Positions 58,615 through 64,000 of a stretch of 64,000 bases of DNA are shown piece by piece. The first letter of the stretch is position 1. Every line of letters starts with the position of its first letter. Origin of the DNA: DATAES01 sp963721305. Lineage in GTDB: Bacteria > Actinomycetota > Acidimicrobiia > Acidimicrobiales > JACDCH01. The stretch lies in NCBI GenBank assembly GCA_963721305.1, contig CAVRIR010000003.1, positions 806,001-870,000 of the forward strand, in the 5' to 3' direction. The notes beneath the pieces are model-generated. The model saw only the letters and a program-made list of their open reading frames with translations, was not told where the DNA came from and made no database searches. A program made the translations under genes and the position numbers.

Positions 58615-60984
58615 TCAGCCCCGAAGGGTCGCGCCGGTGGCGCCGGCGACCGCCTCGATGCACCGGCGGCGCACCTCCGCGATCTCGGGGTCGGTGAGCG
58701 TGCGGTCGGCGGCCTGCAGCCGGAGGCGGTAGGCAAGGCTACGCGCACCGGGCGCGACTCCGGCCCCGCGGTACGTGTCGAACAGGTCGAGCCCGACGAG
58801 CAGGTCGCCGCCACCCTGACGCAGAGCTGTCTCGACCGCGGCCGCCGGAACCGCATCGGGCGTCTCGAACGCCAGGTCTATGTCGCTCGACGGGAAGCGA
58901 CTGATCAACCGATAGGGGCGCTCGCCGTGGGGCAGGTCGAAGAGGCGGCCGAGATCGACCTCGACCCAGGCAACCCGCTCGCCGATGTCGTGGGCCGCGA
59001 GGACGCCCGGATCGACCTCGCCCACCGCGCCCACCGTCTCGCCCGCCACGACCACCCTCGCCGACCTGGTCGCGTGCAACCCTGGCCGCGCGTCGGCGAC
59101 CAACGAACGGTCGGAAATTGCGAGCGCCGTGGCGAATGCCTCCCACGCCTCGACCGCGGCCGGCGCCTCGGCTCCGGCGATCGCGACCGCGAGGTACTCC
59201 CGCTCGTCCGGCAGCGGTTGCGGCTCGTGCGGCCGCAGGAACACGTGGCCGATCTCGAACAGCGCGACACCAGCGTTGCGGTGCGACTCGTTGTAGGCGA
59301 TGGTCTTGAGCAGGCCCGGCAGCAAGGACGTGCGCAGGACCGACTCCTCCGCGATCAGGGGGTTGGTGATCGTGATCGGATCGTCGTCGAGTCCCGACCG
59401 CGTGAGATCGCCCGGCGCGAGGAACGGCATCGGCATGGCCTCGGCGTACCCGAACCCGACGAGCACGTCGCGCGCGAGCCGGCGCTCGGCCTGGCGGATG
59501 CTCAGCGCACCGAAGTGGACAGCCGGTGGAACGATCGCGCCGATGCGCTCGTAGCCGTACATGCGCGCCACTTCTTCGATCACGTCGACTTCACTGGACG
59601 AGTCGAGTCGCCACGTCGGGATGGTCACGTCCTGATCGACGTCGTTCTCCCCCGCGGCATGTGTGTCGAAGCCGATCGGCTCGAGCAGGCCGCGGATCTC
59701 GGTGCTCGTCAACGTCGTTCCCAACAGGCCGTTGACGCGCGAAGTGCGCACTCGAACGGTCGGCTGCTCGGGAAGGATCCCGCGTTCGTCGATCGTCCCG
59801 TCGGCGACCGTCGACACCGCGCCGCCGAGCAGCTCGACGAAGCGATGCTGCGCCCGCTCGATGGCGGCGTGGTCGCAGCCCTTCTCGAAACGGGCCGACG
59901 CTTCGGAGCGAAGGCCGAGGCGCCGCGAGGACTTCACGATCGTGATCGGGTCGAACCACGCCATCTCGACGAGCACGTCTGAGGTCTGCTCGGAGATCTC
60001 AGCGTCGGCGCCCCCCATGATGCCGGCGATGCCGCTCGGGCGATCGTTCGCATCGCAGATCAGCAAGTCGTCAGCGGAGAGCTTCCGTTCCACGCCGTCG
60101 AGCGTCGTGAGCGTCTCACCGCCGCGCGCTCGTCGGGCCCGCAGACCCTGTCCGCCGACAAGAGCGAAGTCGTAGGGATGCGACGGCTGCCCGAGCTCGA
60201 GCATCACGTAGTTCGACACGTCGACGACGTTGTTGATCGGGCGCATGCCGAGCAGGGTCAGGCGCGTCGCGATCTTCGGATCGGAGGGGCCGATCGTCAC
60301 CCCCTGCAGCATCCGCGCGGTGAAACGTCCGCAGCCTCGCGGATCGACGATCTCGACGGTGGCGAGCGAACCGACGGGCGCGCCGACCGCCACGGCCGAG
60401 ACGTCCGGTGTCGGTATGGCGAACGGTACGCGGTACGAGGCCGCGAGATCGCGGGCAACACCGGCGACCGACATGGCGTCCGGCCGGTTCGGGTTGACCT
60501 CGAGGTCGTACAGGACATCGGTTTCGATGCGCAACGCCTCGCGCAGCGGCGTCCCGGGTGCGTGTCCTTCGCCGAGGATGAGGATGCCGCCGGCGTCGCC
60601 GGGCAGGCCGAGCTCGGGCGGCGAGCACAACATGCCGTTCGACCACTCGCCCCGAAGCTTGCGGCGGGCGATCTCCATCCCGTTGCGCATCGTCGTGCCG
60701 ATCGTGGCGAGCGGGACCAGATCGCCTTCGGTCATGTTGAACGCGCCGCAGCAGATCTGCAGCGCTTCGCCGTCACCCGCATCGACGTCGACGAGCTGGA
60801 TGCGGTCTGCGTCCGGGTGCTTGCGCAGCCGCAGCACGCGCGCGACCACCACGCCGTCGAGTCCTTGTCCGAGGATCGTCATCTCTTCGACCGGTGTGCC
60901 GAGCGCGCCGAGCGCGTGCGCGATGTCGTTCGGATCGGCGGCGATCGGCGCGAACTCACGCAGCCATGACAAGAGAACTTTCAT
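58615..60984 (-). CDS. pheT: Phenylalanyl-tRNA synthetase beta subunit
   Basis: A 789-residue beta chain. It has an N-terminal EMAP-like tRNA-binding domain (VARVLRLRKHPDADRIQLVDVDAG, about 45-150), the B3/4 editing domain and a B5 domain. A catalytic-like core (ASARFEKGCD) and a C-terminal ferredoxin-fold anticodon-binding domain (RFPSSDIDLAFE) follow. Together with PheS it forms the alpha2-beta2 enzyme. ATG 60984 shares its A with the pheS stop (TGATG). No truncation is seen. Confidence 0.96.
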   Translation of the reverse strand: MKVLLSWLREFAPIAADPNDIAHALGALGTPVEEMTILGQGLDGVVVARVLRLRKHPDADRIQLVDVDAGDGEALQICCGAFNMTEGDLVPLATIGTTMRNGMEIARRKLRGEWSNGMLCSPPELGLPGDAGGILILGEGHAPGTPLREALRIETDVLYDLEVNPNRPDAMSVAGVARDLAASYRVPFAIPTPDVSAVAVGAPVGSLATVEIVDPRGCGRFTARMLQGVTIGPSDPKIATRLTLLGMRPINNVVDVSNYVMLELGQPSHPYDFALVGGQGLRARRARGGETLTTLDGVERKLSADDLLICDANDRPSGIAGIMGGADAEISEQTSDVLVEMAWFDPITIVKSSRRLGLRSEASARFEKGCDHAAIERAQHRFVELLGGAVSTVADGTIDERGILPEQPTVRVRTSRVNGLLGTTLTSTEIRGLLEPIGFDTHAAGENDVDQDVTIPTWRLDSSSEVDVIEEVARMYGYERIGAIVPPAVHFGALSIRQAERRLARDVLVGFGYAEAMPMPFLAPGDLTRSGLDDDPITITNPLIAEESVLRTSLLPGLLKTIAYNESHRNAGVALFEIGHVFLRPHEPQPLPDEREYLAVAIAGAEAPAAVEAWEAFATALAISDRSLVADARPGLHATRSARVVVAGETVGAVGEVDPGVLAAHDIGERVAWVEVDLGRLFDLPHGERPYRLISRFPSSDIDLAFETPDAVPAAAVETALRQGGGDLLVGLDLFDTYRGAGVAPGARSLAYRLRLQAADRTLTDPEIAEVRRRCIEAVAGATGATLRG

Positions 60985-61985
60985 CAGAACTGCTGTAGGA
61001 ACCTGATGTCGTTGGAGAACAGGTCCCGCAGGTCGTCGACGCCGTGCTTCTCCTTGGCGAAGCGGTCGATGCCGAACCCGAATGCGAAGCCCTGCCACTC
61101 CTCGGGATCGAGGCCGCATGCGGTCAGCACGTTGGGGTGCACCATGCCGCACCCACCGAGCTCCATGAACGAGCCGTCGGGGCGCAGGATGTCGAACTCG
61201 GCGGACGGCTCGGTGAACGGGAAGTACGCCGGGCGCAGGCGGGACGCGAAGTCACCACCGAAGAACGCCTTGCTGAACGCGTCGATCGTGCCGGCGAGGT
61301 GCGCGAACGTGATGCCCTTGTCGATCACCAGACCCTCGATCTGGTGGAACACCGGCATGTGGGTCGCGTCGGCCGTGTCCTGACGGAACACACGACCCGG
61401 CATGACCATGTAGATCGGCGGTGGCAGGTGCTGCATCACGCGGATCTGCACGGGCGACGTGTGCGTGCGCAGCAGCGTGGAACCTGGCTCGCCGTAGTCG
61501 AGGTACAACGTGTCGTACATGTCTCGCGCGGGGTGGTCGGGCGGGAAGTTCAACGCCCCGAAGTTGTGGAAGTCGTCCTCCGCTTCAGGGCCTTCCGCGA
61601 TCTCGAAGCCCAGACCGATGAAGACGTCCTCGAGCCGCTCCCACGCCTGCGTGACGAGGTGCTTGTGACCGTAACGCCGACCCGGGTGCGTGAACTCGGT
61701 GAGGTCGAGGCGCTCGGCTTCGAGCTGACCGGCACGCGCGGCCGATTCGAGAACGCCGCGCCGCTCGTCGAGTGCCTGCTCGAGCGTCGAGCGGGCGTCG
61801 TTGAGCGCCTGTCCGACCGTCCTGCGCTCGTCCGGTGCCAGCGCGCCGAGCCCCTGGCGCTGGGCCGCCAGCGCGCCTCGCTTGCCGAGCAGCTCGATCT
61901 CGACCGCGTGGAGCTCATCGAGCGTGGCGGACTCGGTGATGCGGGTCGCGCCACCGGTCGTGATGCGTTCGATCTCGTCGGTCAT
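60984..61985 (-). CDS. pheS: Phenylalanyl-tRNA synthetase alpha subunit
   Basis: A 333-residue class II synthetase subunit with an N-terminal coiled-coil (about 20-90), motif 2 (RVFRQDTADATHMPVFHQIEG) and motif 3 (FGFGIDRFA). It charges tRNA-Phe as part of the PheST complex. ATG 61985 is used; a GTG two codons upstream is possible. It follows the histidine kinase gene by 59 bp on the same strand. No phenylalanine-responsive leader was seen. Confidence 0.95.
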   Translation of the reverse strand: MTDEIERITTGGATRITESATLDELHAVEIELLGKRGALAAQRQGLGALAPDERRTVGQALNDARSTLEQALDERRGVLESAARAGQLEAERLDLTEFTHPGRRYGHKHLVTQAWERLEDVFIGLGFEIAEGPEAEDDFHNFGALNFPPDHPARDMYDTLYLDYGEPGSTLLRTHTSPVQIRVMQHLPPPIYMVMPGRVFRQDTADATHMPVFHQIEGLVIDKGITFAHLAGTIDAFSKAFFGGDFASRLRPAYFPFTEPSAEFDILRPDGSFMELGGCGMVHPNVLTACGLDPEEWQGFAFGFGIDRFAKEKHGVDDLRDLFSNDIRFLQQF

Positions 61986-62044
61986 GTGAACGACAACCCT
62001 GCCGTCACGCCGACTGCGCAGGCAATTCAGTTCGCCCGGTCCGA

Positions 62045-63097
62045 TCAGTTCGCGAGGGGCTCGTCGATGTCGACGACGGGGATCGTGAAGGTGAAGACGC
62101 TTCCCCTCCCCTCCTCGGAATCGGCGCTCAGACGTCCACCATGGGCCTCGACGAGGCCGCGGCTGATCCACAGCCCGAGCCCCGTGCCGGTCGGGTGTCC
62201 CATGTCACCGCGGAAGAACTTCTTGAAGACCATCGGCAGGTCGGATGGGGGGATTCCTTCGCCCGTGTCGGTCACCGCGACCACCACTTCGCCGTCGAGC
62301 ACCTCGCCGACCACGGTCATGCCCTCGGTGCTGCCGTACTTCGCCGCGTTCTCGACGAGGTTGGTGAGCACTTGCTCGACCTTGTCCGGGTCGGCGAACA
62401 CCGCGGGGAAGTCGTCCGGGAACGACACCTTGCAGTCGAGGTCGGCGTAGGTGATCGTGAGCTTCTCGACGACATCCGCCGCGACCTGGGCCACGTCGAC
62501 CCGCTGGCGGCGAAGCACGAGTCCGCCGGTCTCGAGCCGGCTGATGTCGAGCAGCTCGGTGATCAGCCGGGTGACGCGATCGGCATCGTGATGGACCTGC
62601 TCGAGCATCATCCGCTTCTGGTCGTCCTCGAGACGATCCCAGCGGTTGAGCAGCAGTGATGTGTAGCCCTTGACCGACGTCAACGGGCTGCGCAGCTCGT
62701 GGCTCACCGTCGACACGACCTCGATGCCCGTCGGTTCGTCCGCACGGCGTCGAGGCGGACGAAGCGCGAGAACGGCGCCCGTTACGGATCCGTCGCCGTT
62801 GCGCTCGTACCGACCCGTCACCCGGACGGTGCAGTCGCCGTCGGCCGTCGTGATCGTGACGTCGTGCTCCGGGATCGCGGTGACCGAGCGCAGCTGCGAC
62901 GAGGGATGCCAGCCGTCGACCAGCAGCGCGTCGCCCTGACTGCCTCGTGGCTTCACGACGTCCACGAGCGGCAGGCCGAGCAACTCGTCACGCGCTCGGC
63001 CGACCAACGACGCGGCCGCGTCGTTCGCGTCGACGATCGCCCGGTCGGCGTCGAGGCGCACGACCGCGTCAGGGAAGGCGTCGAGCGGTGACGTCAT
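62045..63097 (-). CDS. Cytoplasmic PAS-domain sensor histidine kinase
   Basis: A 350-residue kinase without membrane segments. A PAS domain (residues about 8-115) is followed by a HisKA dimerisation domain with phospho-acceptor His133 in STVSHELRSPLTSVKG. A HATPase_c domain has N box NLVENAAKYG and G boxes DTGEGIPPSDL and TGTGLGLW. No response regulator is adjacent, so it is an orphan in the window. ATG 63097 overlaps the stop of the TrmH-family gene (ATGA), an unusual coupling with an RNA methyltransferase. Confidence 0.88.
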   Translation of the reverse strand: MTSPLDAFPDAVVRLDADRAIVDANDAAASLVGRARDELLGLPLVDVVKPRGSQGDALLVDGWHPSSQLRSVTAIPEHDVTITTADGDCTVRVTGRYERNGDGSVTGAVLALRPPRRRADEPTGIEVVSTVSHELRSPLTSVKGYTSLLLNRWDRLEDDQKRMMLEQVHHDADRVTRLITELLDISRLETGGLVLRRQRVDVAQVAADVVEKLTITYADLDCKVSFPDDFPAVFADPDKVEQVLTNLVENAAKYGSTEGMTVVGEVLDGEVVVAVTDTGEGIPPSDLPMVFKKFFRGDMGHPTGTGLGLWISRGLVEAHGGRLSADSEEGRGSVFTFTIPVVDIDEPLAN

Positions 63098-63888
63098 CGG
63101 CCGTCCGATTCTCGCCGCTGCCGGGCCGCTTCGAAGCAGACGATCGCGCCGACCACGGCGACGTTGAGGGATTCGACCCGTCCCGCCATCGGAACGTGCG
63201 TCCACCCGTCGACCAACGGGTCGAGCTCGCCGGGTACGCCGTGCGACTCGCTGCCGAGGACCAACGCGATCGGCCCGGTGAGGTCGGTGCGGTCGTACGA
63301 GTCGCCCCGGTGCGCGCTCGTAGCGATACGGCGGCCTCCGAGTCCTCCGATCGTCTCCAGCACGTGCACTGATCGGGCTCCGCTCGTCACTGGTACATGC
63401 AAGATCGAACCGGCCGACGCCCGGACGCACTTCGGCGAAAAGGGATCGACGGCCTCGTCGCAGAACAGTACAGCGGCGACCCCTGCGGCTTCGGCGACTC
63501 TGAGCAACGTTCCGGCGTTGCCGGGATCGCTGACCCCGGTCAGGACGGCCACCAAACCGCCGTCCGCCACGACCTCCTCGACGACCGATTCATCCTGAAC
63601 AGGAATCGGCGCGATGGCCACCACCCCTTGAGGCGTGACGGTGTCCGTCATCCGCGCGAGCGTCCCGGGATCCACCTCGAAAACCGGAGCATCACAATCC
63701 GTGAGATCGATCGCGGCGTCCGGCTCGACGAACACCGCGGTTAGTGGGTGCCCGTGAGCGATGAGGTCGCCGACGAGGTGCGGCCCGTCGAGGACGAACG
63801 CGCCCTCCTGCCACCTGTCGCGGCGCCGCCGCGACAGACGCCGCAGCTCCTGGAGCTTCGGATTTCGAGCGGAGAGCCGCTCGGTCAG
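63094..63888 (-). CDS. TrmH/SpoU-family RNA 2'-O-methyltransferase, probable CTG start
   Basis: A SPOUT methyltransferase of about 264 residues with an N-terminal substrate-binding domain (RLSARNPKLQELRRLSRRRR, FVLDGPHLV) and the knot motifs VLTGVSDPGNAGTLLR, GPIALVLGSESHGVP and VPMAGRVESLNVAVVGA. In actinobacteria the gene between rplT and pheS (tsnR) belongs to this family and methylates rRNA. Between the rplT stop and the conserved N-terminus there is no ATG, GTG or TTG in frame; CTG 63888 gives MTERLSARNPK. The target nucleotide is unknown. Confidence 0.82.
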   Translation of the reverse strand: MTERLSARNPKLQELRRLSRRRRDRWQEGAFVLDGPHLVGDLIAHGHPLTAVFVEPDAAIDLTDCDAPVFEVDPGTLARMTDTVTPQGVVAIAPIPVQDESVVEEVVADGGLVAVLTGVSDPGNAGTLLRVAEAAGVAAVLFCDEAVDPFSPKCVRASAGSILHVPVTSGARSVHVLETIGGLGGRRIATSAHRGDSYDRTDLTGPIALVLGSESHGVPGELDPLVDGWTHVPMAGRVESLNVAVVGAIVCFEAARQRRESDGR

Positions 63889-63981
63889 GTCAGAGCGCGC
63901 CTGGTTCGGTTGACGTCGGGTCCCACTCGTCTGTCGTGCCTCAGCGCTCTGACCCGTGGCGTCGGCGTGGGGGACGCCCTC

Positions 63982-64000
63982 TCAACTCTTGACCTTCTCG
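63982..64000 (-). CDS. rplT: 50S ribosomal protein L20 (last codons only)
   Basis: The last six codons before the window edge read EKVKS and stop on the minus strand, the usual C-terminus of L20. The identification rests on this end and on the rplT-tsnR-pheS order. The rest of the gene lies outside the window. Confidence 0.6.

Overview
The window is a single stretch of high-GC chromosome from an actinobacterium, most likely a member of the class Acidimicrobiia (inference). The gene content supports this: ScpAB, a KorA with fused gamma and alpha parts, a deazaflavin (F420)-type Ddn-family protein, an AroH-type chorismate mutase, MGT-type glycosyltransferases, and a 23S rRNA gene of about 3.06 kb, longer than in E. 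coli as expected of high-GC Gram-positives. The order of core genes runs parallel (reversed) to what I recall of Mycobacterium tuberculosis from rplT-tsnR-pheST-argCJBDFRGH through mpg-tyrS, a TPR gene, a HAD phosphatase, tlyA-nadK-recN-pyrG-NUDIX-xerD, and on to scpAB-rluB-cmk-der. Other genes are interleaved into this backbone.

Layout. 1-4.8 kb is accessory: a truncated TylF-like methyltransferase, a PhyH-like dioxygenase, a ZIP metal transporter, a DUF1269-like membrane protein, a 550-bp gene-free stretch with a perfect 13-bp inverted repeat, and an MGT glycosyltransferase. A tRNA-Pro(GGG) follows. 5-12.4 kb holds a zinc-ribbon membrane peptide, an acyl-CoA carboxylase carboxyltransferase, a membrane SpoIIE-type phosphatase, a MerB-like protein, der, a PDZ/radical-SAM protein and, divergently, ispH plus an HD-domain gene. 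13-19.2 kb is a leftward run of plsC, cmk, aroA, tyrA, aroH, rluB, scpB and scpA (lipid, nucleotide and aromatic amino-acid synthesis, ribosome modification, chromosome condensation). 19.2-30.1 kb carries trpS and a GT-C membrane protein (rightward), then a second HD protein, a DksA-like protein, xerD, NUDIX, pyrG, recN, nadK, tlyA, a lysine-tailed phasin-like protein and a NagD-like phosphatase (leftward). 30.1-38.3 kb carries a DUF1015 gene, korB-korA, a degenerate TIR-like protein, class I aldolase, an SSB-like protein, a TPR protein and a Ddn-family protein.

38.3-43.7 kb is one complete rRNA operon on the minus strand (16S-23S-5S, no tRNA in the spacer, strong terminator), with its promoter overlapping the tyrS stop codon. 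45-48 kb has an 81-bp tandem repeat in front of a class A penicillin-binding protein, followed by a small membrane protein, mpg and a thioesterase. 48.9-57.2 kb is a complete argCJBDFRGH operon, with nearly every gene pair joined by 4-nt stop/start overlaps and two candidate ArgR boxes in front. 57.2-64 kb holds a flippase, pheT, pheS, a PAS histidine kinase, a TrmH/SpoU-family methyltransferase and the last codons of rplT.

Two window-wide features deserve attention. Eight genes (der, tyrA, the HAD phosphatase, a small membrane protein, the thioesterase, argR, argD, argJ) each carry one single-base frameshift inside an otherwise well-preserved family sequence. This most likely reflects uncorrected sequence error. 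Three genes (the GT-C protein, tlyA, the TrmH-family gene) have no ATG, GTG or TTG in front of their conserved N-terminus and appear to start at CTG. No CRISPR array, prophage or insertion sequence was seen.
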